NCBI RefSeq assembly: GCF_024171695.1
Contig: NZ_JAMTCF010000006.1
Location: forward strand, 186,001-250,000
Direction: 5' to 3'
DNA length: 64,000 nt
Source of the DNA: Actinosynnema pretiosum
Lineage (GTDB): Bacteria > Actinomycetota > Actinomycetes > Mycobacteriales > Pseudonocardiaceae
The position numbers were made by a program, and so were the translations under genes. Below the pieces are notes generated by a model. The model made no database searches. It worked only from the letters and a program-made list of their open reading frames with translations, and was not told the DNA's origin. Position 1 is the first letter of the stretch. Each line of letters opens with the position of its first letter. This document shows positions 7,403-16,582 of the stretch, one piece after another.

Positions 7403-8428
7403 GTGCTGACCGAACACGAGGCGATGGCGCGGGCGCTGGAGCTGGCCGCGACGCCGGGGGTCCCGCTGGGACCCAACCCCCGCGTGGGGTGCGTGCTGCT
7501 GGCCGACGACGGGACGGTGGTCGCCGAGGGGTGCCACCGGGGCGCCGGGACCGCGCACGCCGAGGCGGACGCGCTGGCCAAGGCGGGTTCCGCCGCGCGC
7601 GGGACCACCGCCGTGGTGACGCTGGAGCCGTGCAACCACACCGGCCGGACCGGGCCGTGCGCCCGCGCGCTGGTGGAGGCCGGGGTGCGGCGGGTGGTGT
7701 TCGCCCAGTCCGACCCGAACCCGGTCGCCACCGGGGGGACCGGGACCTTGCGGGCCGCCGGGATCGAGGTCGAGCACGGCCTGCTGGCCGACCGCGCCCG
7801 CGCGCTGAACCGGGCCTGGGTGTTCGGCGTCGAGCACGGGCGACCGCTGGTGACCTGGAAGTTCGCCGCGGGCCTCGACGGGCGCAGCGCGGCGGCGGAC
7901 GGCACCAGCAGGTGGATCTCGAACTCGGCCGCGCGCGCCGACGTGCACCGGCTGCGCGCCGGGTGCGACGTGGTGCTGGTGGGCGCCGAGACGGCCGTGG
8001 TGGACGATCCCCGGCTGACCGTGCGCGGCGCCGACGACGAGCCGCTGGCGCACCAGCCGCTGCGCGCGGTGCTGGGCGAGCGGGAGCTGCCGCCGACCCT
8101 GCGGCTGTTCGACGGGACGGCGGAGGTGGCGCTGCTGCGCACCCGCGACCCGCGAGCCGCGCTGGCCGAGCTGTTCGAGCGGGGCCGCAGGCACGTGTTC
8201 CTGGAGGGCGGGCCGACCGTGGCCGCCGCGTTCCTGCGCGCCGGGCTGGTCGACGAGGTCGTCGCGTACGTGGCCCCGGTGCTGCTGGGCTCCGGTCGGG
8301 CGGCCGTGGGCGACCTGGGGATCACCGGCATCGGCGGAGCGCTGCGCCCGGTGGTGGCGGACGTGGCGGTGATCGCCGGTGGCGACGGGGAGGAGCCGAA
8401 CGTCCGGTTCACCCTGACGCCCGGCTGA
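7403..8428 (+). CDS. ribD: Bifunctional riboflavin deaminase/reductase
   Basis: This 341-residue protein has an N-terminal cytidine-deaminase-like domain and a C-terminal reductase domain. It performs the second and third steps of riboflavin synthesis (pyrimidine deamination, then NADPH-dependent ribosyl reduction). The zinc site is visible as HAEADAL (H52, E54) and PCNHTGRTGPC (C77, C86). The reductase part starts near residue 150 (TWKFAAGLDGR) and has the family GGPTVAAAFL segment. The start is a GTG with an AGGGGA-type site, 19 bases after marR. Together with ribA it would make the diaminouracil precursor used for flavins and some antibiotics; neither lumazine nor riboflavin synthase is encoded here. 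Confidence 0.92.
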   Translation: MLTEHEAMARALELAATPGVPLGPNPRVGCVLLADDGTVVAEGCHRGAGTAHAEADALAKAGSAARGTTAVVTLEPCNHTGRTGPCARALVEAGVRRVVFAQSDPNPVATGGTGTLRAAGIEVEHGLLADRARALNRAWVFGVEHGRPLVTWKFAAGLDGRSAAADGTSRWISNSAARADVHRLRAGCDVVLVGAETAVVDDPRLTVRGADDEPLAHQPLRAVLGERELPPTLRLFDGTAEVALLRTRDPRAALAELFERGRRHVFLEGGPTVAAAFLRAGLVDEVVAYVAPVLLGSGRAAVGDLGITGIGGALRPVVADVAVIAGGDGEEPNVRFTLTPG

Positions 8429-8518
8429 TCCCGCCCGGGAGGTGCCCGCGCGGGCGCGTGACCAGTACCGTCCGGTGCTGGCCGCTCTCGCGCGGCCCAC
8501 GAGCGGAGGGGAGAGCGC

Positions 8519-9664
8519 GTGACAGGGGCACTGCTGGAGGCGGCGCGGGCCGCGCTGCCGGAGATGCTGGACGACCTGCGCCGGTACGTGGAGGTCGAGA
8601 CGCCCAGCGACGACAAGGCGGCGCTCGGGCGCGGACTGTCCTTCGTGGACGGTCTTATCGCCGAGCGGATCGGCCCGGCCGATTCGACGTCCACTGTGGA
8701 CGGTGGCGCGCACGGCGACGCGCGGGTGCTGGACTTCGCGGGCAGCGGCGCTCCTCCGGTGCTGCTGCTGGCGCACTACGACACGGTGTGGCCGCTGGGC
8801 ACGCTCGCGGAGATCCCGTTCGCGGTCGACGGCGACCGGATCACCGGGCCGGGCGTGTTCGACATGAAGGCCGGGCTGGTGCAGCTGCTCTGGGCGGTGC
8901 GGATCGCGCGCGCCGCCGGTCTGGCCCTGCCGCCGCTGCGGCTGGTGCTCAACGGCGACGAGGAGATCGGCTCGCCCGCGTCGCGGGAGGTGATCGAGCG
9001 GGCGGCGGTCGGCACGCGCGGGGCGCTGGTGTTCGAGGCGGCGGCGGGTCCCGAGGGCGCGGTGAAGACGGCGCGCAAGGGCGTCGGCCTGTTCACCGTG
9101 CGCGCCGAGGGCGTCGAGTCGCACGCGGGCCTGGACCCGACGCGGGGCGCGAGCGCGGTGGACGAGCTGGCGCGGGCCGTGCTGACCCTGCACGCCGCGC
9201 AGGACCTCGACGCCGGGACCAGCGTGAACGTCGGCGTGATCGGCGGAGGGACGCGGTCGAACGTGATCGCGGGCAAGGCGTTCGGCGAGGTCGACGTGCG
9301 GGTGTCGAGCCTGGCGGAGATCAACCGGGTGGACGGCGTGCTGGCCGGTCTGACCGCGCGCCACCCGAAGGCGTCGCTGACCGTGGAGGGCGGCTGGAAC
9401 CGCCCGGTCATGGAGCGCACCCCGGCCACGGCCGAGCTGTACGACGTGGCCCGCGCGGCGGCCGAGGGCCACGGCCTGGCGCTGCCGGAGGTGGCGGTGG
9501 GCGGCGCGAGCGACGGGAACTTCGTGGCGGCGCTGGGCATCGGCGTGCTGGACGGCTTCGGCGCGATCGGCGACGGCGCGCACGCCCGGCACGAGCACGC
9601 CACCGTCTCCGGCCTGGTGACCCGCACCGCGCTCACGGCGGCGGTGCTGCACGCGCTGGCCTGA
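8519..9664 (+). CDS. M20 family metallopeptidase (carboxypeptidase G2-like)
   Basis: This 381-residue di-zinc hydrolase belongs to the M20/ArgE/CPG2 family, which cleaves C-terminal amino acids or N-acyl groups from small peptides and amides. Zinc-site motifs are AHYDTVWPLG (His), FDMKAG (bridging Asp) and NGDEEIGS (catalytic Glu and metal Glu). The dimerisation domain begins around GVGLFTVRAEGVESHAG. No signal peptide is seen, so it should be cytoplasmic. The start is a GTG preceded by GGAGGGGAGAG. The palindrome GTCCACTGTGGAC at 8689 is embedded in the coding sequence as STVD. The gene stands alone; about 90 bases separate it from ribD, so it may be transcribed independently. The substrate is unknown. 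Confidence 0.9.
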   Translation: MTGALLEAARAALPEMLDDLRRYVEVETPSDDKAALGRGLSFVDGLIAERIGPADSTSTVDGGAHGDARVLDFAGSGAPPVLLLAHYDTVWPLGTLAEIPFAVDGDRITGPGVFDMKAGLVQLLWAVRIARAAGLALPPLRLVLNGDEEIGSPASREVIERAAVGTRGALVFEAAAGPEGAVKTARKGVGLFTVRAEGVESHAGLDPTRGASAVDELARAVLTLHAAQDLDAGTSVNVGVIGGGTRSNVIAGKAFGEVDVRVSSLAEINRVDGVLAGLTARHPKASLTVEGGWNRPVMERTPATAELYDVARAAAEGHGLALPEVAVGGASDGNFVAALGIGVLDGFGAIGDGAHARHEHATVSGLVTRTALTAAVLHALA

Positions 9665-10520
9665 CGGACGGGCCACCCCGGCCGCGCCGCCGAGCGAGCG
9701 GGCGCGGCCGGGTGGCGAAGCACCCCACCTGCGACACGCTCCCCGGCGGGGTGTCGCGGACGGGCTCGGGCACTGGGGGCGGGATCGGGGACCAGAGCGC
9801 GAGGACGGGGGTTGTCCGGGCTTCCGTCGGGGCAGGTGAGCCACCGCCCGCCGAGAGGCACCTCGGGCGCGTGCGGAGACGGGGGGCAACAACCGTCCCA
9901 GGTGGCAGTGTCTATGCGTGCCTCTGGCGCGCGTGCGGAGGTCACGCGGGTTTGAGGTGCCCGACCGCCGCGATGCCAGGCCTCGGGCGCGTGTGGAGAC
10001 GGGGGGCAACAGCCATCCCCCGGTGGCAGCATCCATGCGTGCCTCGGGCGCGCGTGCGGGGTCACGCACGTGGTCGGACGGGGCTGGATCATCATGCGCG
10101 CCTCGGGCGCACGTGGGGGGAGCACGGCCCGTCGACCAGCACGATGCCCGGCGGACGCGGGCCTCAGGCGCGCGTGCGCGGAACGTTGGGTCGGGGCAGG
10201 CGTGGCCGCCGCAGTGCCTCGGGCGCGGGGGGGGCGGGGCGCGCGACCGGCACACCGGACGTTCCCGGCACCACCCTCCCGCCCCCGTGGGGCCACCCCG
10301 GCGTCCCCCGAGGCGGTGCGCAGCCCCGCTCGGCGTGCTCCGGCCGGGCGCGGTCGTCCGACCGGACCCCCGCCCGGCCCCGGCGCGCGGTAGCGCTCCC
10401 GGACGGGAGAACCGGCCTTCTCCACCCACCGCGCCGGACACGCCGACCCGAACCGGTTTTTTGCTGGGACCGGCCGGAAAACCGCCACGGCACCCGCCCG
10501 ACGCCCCTAGTGTGCCGGGT
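9665..10520. other. 855-base non-coding region with periodic repeats
   Basis: No reading frame here has recognisable protein character. The centre is filled by the periodic array at 9861-10230. The flanks show only GC-rich sequence, with the promoter of the HEAT-repeat operon expected near the right end. Confidence 0.65.
9861..10230. repeat. Degenerate direct-repeat array, about 60-bp period
   Basis: Seven copies of a 15-18 bp core, consensus CCTCGGGCGC(GC)GTGCGG, begin at 9861, 9921, 9981, 10042, 10101, 10162 and 10216. Start-to-start distances are 60, 60, 61, 59, 61 and 54 bases. The first two and next two units form a higher-order 120-bp duplication: the block following 9861 (GAGACGGGGGGCAAC) recurs after 9981, and the GGTGGCAG...CATGCGTG part recurs as well. 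The region between cores is diverged rather than unique, so this is an ageing tandem repeat and not a CRISPR. It lies in the leader of the HEAT-repeat operon. Confidence 0.8.
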
Positions 10521-12359
10521 GTGCGAAAGATCGACTGGGCGTCGCTGGAAGGCGGCTACGGGCCCGCCGGGACCGTGCCGGACCTGCTGGAGGAGTGCGC
10601 GCGGGAGGACCCGCTGCACGCCTTCGGCGCGATCGTCGACCTCGGCGACCTGCTGCGCCCCTCGCGCGGCCGGATCCTGTCGGCCGCGCCGGTCGCGCTG
10701 CCGTTCCTGGTGGACCTGGCCGAGGGCGGGGCGGCGCACGCGCGCGAGCAGGTCGTGCGGCTGATCCGCCAGATCGCCGAGCGCGGCCAGCCGGACGCGG
10801 CGTGGAGCGCGGCGGTGGACGGGGTGCGGCCCCGGCTGCTCGCGCTGCTGGCCGACCCCGATCCACTGGTGCGCCGCCAGACCGGCAGGCTCGCGTCCTG
10901 CCTCGGGCGCCCCGAGGCGGTGGCCGCGCTGCGCGAGCGCTGGGACGTCGAGACCGACCGGCGCGTGCGGTGCGACCTGGTGCGCGCGCTGGGCCGCGCC
11001 GACCGGGAGTTCGACCTGACCGGGCTGCTCGCCGACGACGACCCGCAGGTGGTCCTGGCGGCGGCGCACGCGCTGGCCGCCACCGACCCGGCCGCCCCGC
11101 TCGCGCACGCGGACGCGGACGCCTTAGCTGGCGCGGTCACCTCGGTGGACAGCGCGCTGTGGGTCGACTCCGCCTGGGCGGAGGACGCGCGGCGGCTGGG
11201 CGACGACCTGACCGAGCTGGTGATCAGCACCGGCGACCTGCTGGCCGACGACCCCGACGCGATGACCGCGTACGTCACCCGCGTCGCCCGCGACGGCATC
11301 CCCGCGCGCCGGGCGGCGGTGCTGGGCGTGGCGCTGCGCCTGCTCTACGCCTGGCGGGACGTGGACCTGGTCCCCCTGCTGGGCGAGCTGCTGCACGACG
11401 CCCACCCCGCCGTGCGCTACCGGGCGGCGGCGGTGCTGGCCTGCCTGGGCGCGGCGGGCCGCCCGCACGCCGACCGCCTGGTCGAGCTGCTGCCCGACGC
11501 GCACGAGGAGCGCGGCGAGTCGACCGCGCACACCACCGGCGACATGGCCCTGTGGGCGCTGGCCGCCCAGCACGACCCGCGCTGCGCGCCCGCGCTGGCC
11601 GCGCTGCTGGAGGGCGACCGGACGCCGTTCGACCTGAACACCCACCGGCCGACCGGGTCCTCCCCGGTGACCGCCTGCGGCCCGTGGCTGCGCGAGCCGA
11701 CCGCCGAGGAGGTGCTGACCCCGCTGCGGGCGCACGCCGACGTCCTGGTGGGCCCGATCGCGGCCCGGCTGGCCCGCCCTGGGCAGCACCGGCTGCTGGT
11801 GGCCGCGCTGTGCCGGGTGCTGGCGGCCTGGGGACCGCTCTCGCGCGCGGCGCGACCGGTGCTGGAGACCCTGGTGGGGCACCGGTACTACGGCAAGTAC
11901 GCGACGGCGGCGCTCAAGTCCGCCGACGGCTACGGCGAGGCGGACGTGCCCGCGCTGGCGGGCGAGGCGCGCCGCTCCGGCGTCACGATCGGCGTGCTGG
12001 GCGCGCTCGGCCCGGTGGCGGCGGGCGCCGAGGAGACCCTGCGGCGGCTGGCGACCCCCGACGAGACGGGCTGGCGGCGGGTGGAGGCCGCGTACGCGCT
12101 GTGGCGGATCACCGGTGAGAGCGCCGAAGTGGTCCCCCTGCTGGTGGAGGCCGCGACCCCGCTGGCGACCGGTGACTACACCCGGCCGCGCGGGGCGGCG
12201 CTGCACCACCTGGCGGAGATCGGCGTGCGCACCGAGGAGGTCCTGGTCGTGGCGCGCGCCGTGGCCGGGTCCCGGCGGCGGGTGGCGGACGTCGGCGAGC
12301 GGGAGCGGATCGCCGAGGACGAGGCGCTGCGGGCCTCGGCGGCGCAGGTGCTGCGCTGA
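10521..12359 (+). CDS. HEAT-repeat protein 1 of tandem triplet
   Basis: This 612-residue protein is built mainly of two-helix HEAT/armadillo-like repeats, visible as recurrent segments of the type DPDPLVRRQTGRLASCLG, DDPQVVLAAAHALA and HPAVRYRAAAVLACLG. No catalytic motif, signal peptide or membrane segment is evident, so it is probably a cytoplasmic scaffold or binding protein. The C-terminal block YALWRITGESAEV...LHHLAEIG is shared with the next gene. I chose the GTG at 10521 because the upstream extension of the frame runs into the repeat array and has no protein character; the sequence VRKIDWASLEGGYG is a plausible N-terminus. It heads a rightward set of three paralogues. The function is unknown. 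Confidence 0.85.
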   Translation: MRKIDWASLEGGYGPAGTVPDLLEECAREDPLHAFGAIVDLGDLLRPSRGRILSAAPVALPFLVDLAEGGAAHAREQVVRLIRQIAERGQPDAAWSAAVDGVRPRLLALLADPDPLVRRQTGRLASCLGRPEAVAALRERWDVETDRRVRCDLVRALGRADREFDLTGLLADDDPQVVLAAAHALAATDPAAPLAHADADALAGAVTSVDSALWVDSAWAEDARRLGDDLTELVISTGDLLADDPDAMTAYVTRVARDGIPARRAAVLGVALRLLYAWRDVDLVPLLGELLHDAHPAVRYRAAAVLACLGAAGRPHADRLVELLPDAHEERGESTAHTTGDMALWALAAQHDPRCAPALAALLEGDRTPFDLNTHRPTGSSPVTACGPWLREPTAEEVLTPLRAHADVLVGPIAARLARPGQHRLLVAALCRVLAAWGPLSRAARPVLETLVGHRYYGKYATAALKSADGYGEADVPALAGEARRSGVTIGVLGALGPVAAGAEETLRRLATPDETGWRRVEAAYALWRITGESAEVVPLLVEAATPLATGDYTRPRGAALHHLAEIGVRTEEVLVVARAVAGSRRRVADVGERERIAEDEALRASAAQVLR

Positions 12360-12397
12360 GGTGGGAGGGGCGACCGGCGAGGGACGCGGACCCGGCG

Positions 12398-14119
12398 GTG
12401 CCGCCCGCCGAGTGGGCGGCGCCGGCCGCGAGCGCCGATCCGGGTGAGGCCGCGCGCGGGATCGCCGGGCTGGAGGCGACGGTGGGCTGGGAGCCGGACG
12501 AGGCCACCGCGGACCTGCTGCCCGACCTGGTGACCCTGGTCTCGGACGCCGGGACGCACCACCGCCCCCGGATCACCCGGCTGCTCGCCCGGCTGACCGA
12601 CCCCGGCTGGCCGAGGTCGACACCGGTCCCACCCGAGTGCGAACCGGGGCTGACGGCGCTGCTGTCCGACGCCGACCCGCTCGTGCGCCGCCAGGCGACG
12701 CGGCTGGTGGCGTGCGCCGTCCGGGCCCCCGAACGGGCGTTGCGCGCCCGCCTGGAGGTCGAGGCGGACCCAGGGGTGCGGCACGACCTGCTCAGGGCGC
12801 TGGGCGCGCACGCCGGTCGGGGGGTCGAGGCGCTGGTCGGCGACGCGCTGGACGAGACGACCTGGTCGGGGTCCGGTTGGCTGGACTGGGAATCGTGGGC
12901 GACGCCGATCGGCCAGGTGGTGCGGGACTCGGGTGAGCTGCTCGCGGGCGATCCCGGCGCGGTCGCCGAGTTCGCCACCGGTGTCGCGGCGCGCGGCGGC
13001 GTCCAGCACCGGTTGGCCGCGCTGGGCTGCGCGATGCGCGCCCTCGGCCGATGGCGCGACCCGGCGCCCGTCGAACTGGTCGGACGCCTCCTGGACGACA
13101 GCGCGCCCAGGGTGCGCCGGTGGGCGGCCGTGCTGGCGGCGCACCTGGGCCCGGAGGCGCGGGAGCACGCCGACCGGCTGGCCGAACTGGCGGGCCGGGA
13201 GCGGGGAAGCCTGCGGGAAGCGGCCCTGTGGGCGCTGGCCACGCAGGACGATCCCCGCTGCCTGCCCGGACTGGTCGAACTGCTGCGCGGCGACGTGCTC
13301 TCGTTCACCCCGACCAGGGGCATCAGCCCCCTGGAGCACGCGCCCTGGCCGTTCCACATCGGGCTGACCGACGTGCTGGTCCTGCTGCGCGGCCACGCGG
13401 ACGCCCTGCTCCCCTCGACCACCGAGCGGTTGGTCGCCGCCCCCCTGGGTGAGACGGACGGCTGGCGGCTGCTCGGGGTGCTCGCCTCGTGGGGTCCGGC
13501 CGCGCTGCCCGCGCTTCCGGCGCTGGTGGACCTGCTGGCCGTGCCGGGGAAGCACCACGCCCTGGTGGCCTTGACCATCGGGAGGATGGGGCCGGGCGCG
13601 ATCGGCGCGGCCGACGCGCTGCGCGCCGTCGCCGAGCCGTGGGCGGTGCAGGCGCTGTGGGAAATCGGCGCGACCCCGCTGCCGAGCCTGGCCGAGCTGA
13701 CCTCGAGCCGGCTGCGGCCCCCTTACTCGCTTGCTTCGTTCCCCTCGCACGACCCCGCTGCGGCGGTGGTGCTCCGGGAGGTCCTGGCCACCACCGAGGA
13801 CAAGCACCGGCTCGTGGCGGCGTGCCACGCGCTGTGGCGGATCACTGGCGACGCGGACGAGGTGACGCCTGCGCTCGCCCGCGTCGCCGCGCTGCTCCGG
13901 GACGGCTTCCACTCCGAGGGCGCCAAGGCCCTGCGCCACCTCGCCGAGATCGGCACGGCGGACGGCGAGGTCCTGGCGCTCGCGCGGACCCTCGCCGACC
14001 GCCCGGATCGGATCAGCCGCCGCGAGGGGTGGTACCTGTTCGCGCGGGAGCGGATCGCGGAGGACCAGCACGTGCGCGTGTCCGCCTCCCGCCTGCTCGG
14101 CGAACCGCTCCCCCGGTGA
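12398..14119 (+). CDS. HEAT-repeat protein 2 of tandem triplet
   Basis: This 573-residue paralogue of the flanking genes is again formed of HEAT-like repeats (DADPLVRRQATRLVACAV, DSAPRVRRWAAVLAAHLG). The N-terminal region AARGIAGLEATVGWE is nearly repeated in the third gene, and the C-terminal end ASRLLGEPLPR is also shared, so genes 2 and 3 are the more recent duplicates. The shared block ALWRITGDADEV and LRHLAEIG links it to gene 1. The GTG at 12398 follows gene 1 by 38 bases, consistent with one transcript. It has no catalytic signature. Immunity, chaperone or scaffold roles are all possible, and none is supported by the sequence. Confidence 0.85.
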   Translation: MPPAEWAAPAASADPGEAARGIAGLEATVGWEPDEATADLLPDLVTLVSDAGTHHRPRITRLLARLTDPGWPRSTPVPPECEPGLTALLSDADPLVRRQATRLVACAVRAPERALRARLEVEADPGVRHDLLRALGAHAGRGVEALVGDALDETTWSGSGWLDWESWATPIGQVVRDSGELLAGDPGAVAEFATGVAARGGVQHRLAALGCAMRALGRWRDPAPVELVGRLLDDSAPRVRRWAAVLAAHLGPEAREHADRLAELAGRERGSLREAALWALATQDDPRCLPGLVELLRGDVLSFTPTRGISPLEHAPWPFHIGLTDVLVLLRGHADALLPSTTERLVAAPLGETDGWRLLGVLASWGPAALPALPALVDLLAVPGKHHALVALTIGRMGPGAIGAADALRAVAEPWAVQALWEIGATPLPSLAELTSSRLRPPYSLASFPSHDPAAAVVLREVLATTEDKHRLVAACHALWRITGDADEVTPALARVAALLRDGFHSEGAKALRHLAEIGTADGEVLALARTLADRPDRISRREGWYLFARERIAEDQHVRVSASRLLGEPLPR

Positions 14120-14150
14120 CGTCCGAACCACCCCACGAGGAGGTCCACGA

Positions 14151-15551
14151 GTGACCGAGCAGGACCACGTGCCGCCGGCGCGGGAATCCGACCCGTCGGC
14201 GCCACCCGCCGAGCGGTTGGCGCAGGCCGCGAGCGCCGACCGCGACGAGGCCGCGCGCGGGATCGCCGGGCTGGAGGCCGCGCTCGGGTGGGAGTGGCGG
14301 GAGTCGACCGGGGACCTCCTGCCCCGGCTGGCCGACCTCGCCTCCGCCCCGGCCCGGCGCCACCGGCACCGGGTCGTCCGGCTGCTGGCGCGGTTGTCGG
14401 TCCTGAACGGGACGTCGCCGGTGTGGCGGGCCCTGGAACCCCGGCTGGTCGCGCTCCTGGCGGACGGGGACCCGCGCGTGCGCCGCCACGCGACGCGGCT
14501 GGTGTCCTCGGCCGTCCGGGGGCACGGGCCGGTGCTGCGGGCCCGCTGGGACGTCGAGACCGACCGGGGCGTGCGGCACGACCTCGCGCGGTCGTCCGGC
14601 GTGGACGCCGATCCCGCGCTGCTGCGCGACGACGACCCGCTGATCCGGCTGGCCGCCGCGCACGCCCTGCGCTCCCCCGAGTTCACCTGGCCGCAGGAGA
14701 ACGTGGACTCGCTGGTCGCGGCGGTCCTGGACGACGCGGCGGGCGCGGACTCCGGCTGGCTGCACTGGGAACCGCGCGCGGACCCGGTCAGCCAGGCGGT
14801 GTTCGGCGCGCTCGACCTGCTCGGCGGGGACCCCGCGGCGGCCACCGCGTTCGCCTCCGGGGTCGCGGCGGGCGGCGGCGCACCGCACCGGCTGGCCGCG
14901 CTGGGCTGCGCGATGCGGATCTCCCGCAGGTGGCGCGTCCCGATCCCGGTGGTCCTGCTGGACGACGACAACTCCGAGGTGCGGCGCTGGTCGGCGATCC
15001 TGCTGGCGCACCTGGGCCCGGAGGCGCGGGAGCACGCCGACCGGCTGGCCGAACTGGCGGACCGGGAGCGCGGCGGTCTGCGGGAGGCCGCGCTCTGGGC
15101 GCTGGCCAGGCAGGACGACCCGCGCTGCCTGCCCGGACTGGTCGAGCTGCTGGGCGAGGAAGACCTGTCGTTCAACCCGACGCGCGGCGCGCACCCGGTG
15201 CACCGGCGGCTCTGGCCGCGCCCGGCCGACCTGGCCGAGGTGCTCGTCCCGCTGCGCGCCCACGCCGACGTGCTGCGCGGCCCGATCACCGCCAGGCCGA
15301 CCGACCCGGCGCTGCGGGAGGTCTTGCGCGAGTGGGACTCCGCTCGGCCCACCACCGACGAGGACCGGATCACCGCCGCGTGCCGCCTCGCCGGGATCGG
15401 CGCGCTGGACGCGGACGCTCCCGCGCTCGCCCGCGCCGTCGCGGACAGCCCGCGCCGGATCGGCTCCAGCCGCGCGTGGGACCTCGTCGCGCAGGACCAG
15501 GCCGTGCGCGCCTCGGCCGCCCGTCTGCTCGGCGAGCCGCTCCCCCGCTGA
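14151..15551 (+). CDS. HEAT-repeat protein 3 of tandem triplet, shortened copy
   Basis: This 466-residue paralogue begins at a GTG with a strong AGGAGGT site 31 bases after gene 2. Its N-terminal half aligns closely with gene 2 (AARGIAGLEAALGWE, DGDPRVRRHATRLVSSAV, EVRRWSAILLAHLG). Near the C-terminus it lacks about 100 residues: the ALWRITG block is reduced to ITAACRLAGIG, while the shared end ASAARLLGEPLPR is kept. The duplication was thus followed by an in-frame deletion without loss of the reading frame, which suggests continued use. A 15-bp perfect hairpin follows immediately. The function is unknown. Confidence 0.85.
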   Translation: MTEQDHVPPARESDPSAPPAERLAQAASADRDEAARGIAGLEAALGWEWRESTGDLLPRLADLASAPARRHRHRVVRLLARLSVLNGTSPVWRALEPRLVALLADGDPRVRRHATRLVSSAVRGHGPVLRARWDVETDRGVRHDLARSSGVDADPALLRDDDPLIRLAAAHALRSPEFTWPQENVDSLVAAVLDDAAGADSGWLHWEPRADPVSQAVFGALDLLGGDPAAATAFASGVAAGGGAPHRLAALGCAMRISRRWRVPIPVVLLDDDNSEVRRWSAILLAHLGPEAREHADRLAELADRERGGLREAALWALARQDDPRCLPGLVELLGEEDLSFNPTRGAHPVHRRLWPRPADLAEVLVPLRAHADVLRGPITARPTDPALREVLREWDSARPTTDEDRITAACRLAGIGALDADAPALARAVADSPRRIGSSRAWDLVAQDQAVRASAARLLGEPLPR

Positions 15552-15554
15552 CGG

Positions 15555-15589
15555 CCGGGGCGCGGTCCCCGCTCGGGACCGCGCCCCGG
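15555..15589. terminator. Bidirectional terminator after HEAT operon
   Basis: The 15-bp arms at 15555-15569 and 15575-15589 (CCGGGGCGCGGTCCC and its complement) pair perfectly around a 5-base loop. It lies between convergent stops at 15551 and 15597, so it serves both directions. Confidence 0.9.
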
Positions 15590-15596
15590 AAGGCCG

Positions 15597-16490
15597 CTAG
15601 TTGAACGGCTTCCCGCCGGTCACCGGGATCACCGCGCCGGTGATGTAGCTGGACTCGGCCGAGGCCAGGAACACGTACGCGGGCGCCAGCTCGACCGGCT
15701 GCGCGGCCCGCCCCAGCGGCACCTGCTCGCCGAAGTTCGCCACGGCCTCCTCCGGCATGGTGGCCGGGATCAGCGGCGTCCACACCGGGCCGGGCGCGAC
15801 CGTGTTGACCCTGACGCCCCGCTCGGCCAGGTCGATCGCGAGCCCCTTGGTGAAGTTCACGATGCCCGCCTTGGTGGTGGCGTAGTCGAGCAGCTGCGGC
15901 GACGGGTCGGTCGCCTGGATGGACGAGGTGTTGATGATCGTCGACCCCGGCCCCAGGTGCGGCACGGCCGCCTTGCACAGCCAGAACATCGCGTACAGGT
16001 TCGTCTTGAGCACCCGGTCGAACTGCTCGGTGGTGATGCCGAGCAGCCCGTCCTCCTGGGCCATCTGGTGCGCGGCGTTGTTCACCAGGACGTCGATGCC
16101 GCCCAGCTCGGACAGCGCGCGCTCGACGATCTCGCCGCAGTGCGCCTCGTCGGTGATGTCGCCCGGCACGAGCACGGCCTTGCGCCCGCGCTCGCGCACC
16201 AGCTCGGCGGTGCGCTCGGCGTCGTCCTGCTCCTCGGGCAGGTAGGACAGCAGCACGTCGGCGCCCTCGGCCGCGAACGCGAGCGCGACGGCCCGGCCGA
16301 TGCCGGAGTCACCGCCGGTGATCACGGCGCGGCGGCCGTCGAGCTTGCCGCTGCCCCGGTAGGTGCCCTCGCCGTGGTCGGGGCGCGGGTCCATGTCCTC
16401 GCCGGAGCCGGGGTGCGGCTGGCTCTGGCCGTGCTGGTCCTCGGGCTGGGGGTGCCGCTCGTGGGTGGCGTGGTCGTGCTGGTCGCTCAT
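15597..16490 (-). CDS. SDR family oxidoreductase, general-stress type
   Basis: This 297-residue classical short-chain dehydrogenase has a His/Gln/Pro-rich N-terminal tail of about 45 residues (HDHATHERHPQPEDQH). The Rossmann motif is TGGDSGIGR, followed by NNAAH, catalytic Ser in INTSSIQ and YATTK (Tyr and Lys). The C-terminal end VIPVTGGKPFN is complete. It resembles the Bacillus YhdF/GSP39-like group often induced under osmotic or general stress; that assignment is by memory of the family. NAD(P)H-dependent reduction of an unknown carbonyl is expected. The hydrophilic His-rich tail could bind metal, but this is inference. Confidence 0.92.
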   Translation of the reverse strand: MSDQHDHATHERHPQPEDQHGQSQPHPGSGEDMDPRPDHGEGTYRGSGKLDGRRAVITGGDSGIGRAVALAFAAEGADVLLSYLPEEQDDAERTAELVRERGRKAVLVPGDITDEAHCGEIVERALSELGGIDVLVNNAAHQMAQEDGLLGITTEQFDRVLKTNLYAMFWLCKAAVPHLGPGSTIINTSSIQATDPSPQLLDYATTKAGIVNFTKGLAIDLAERGVRVNTVAPGPVWTPLIPATMPEEAVANFGEQVPLGRAAQPVELAPAYVFLASAESSYITGAVIPVTGGKPFN

Positions 16491-16582
16491 GTCGTGACTG
16501 CCCTCCGAATCGGTTCCGGTGGGTGTTTTCCCCCGGATCGGGCGTTCAACCTCACGATCTCGACCCGCACGCCTTCGGGGGC

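Noticed and set aside
9861..10230. CRISPR array
   Set aside because: The cores are degenerate and the intervening sequences are related to each other, not unique spacers. No cas genes are present.
7085..10441. 1118-codon antisense frame over marR, ribD, the M20 peptidase gene and the repeat array
   Set aside because: It is opposite three well-supported genes and shows only Arg/Pro/Ala-rich sequence.
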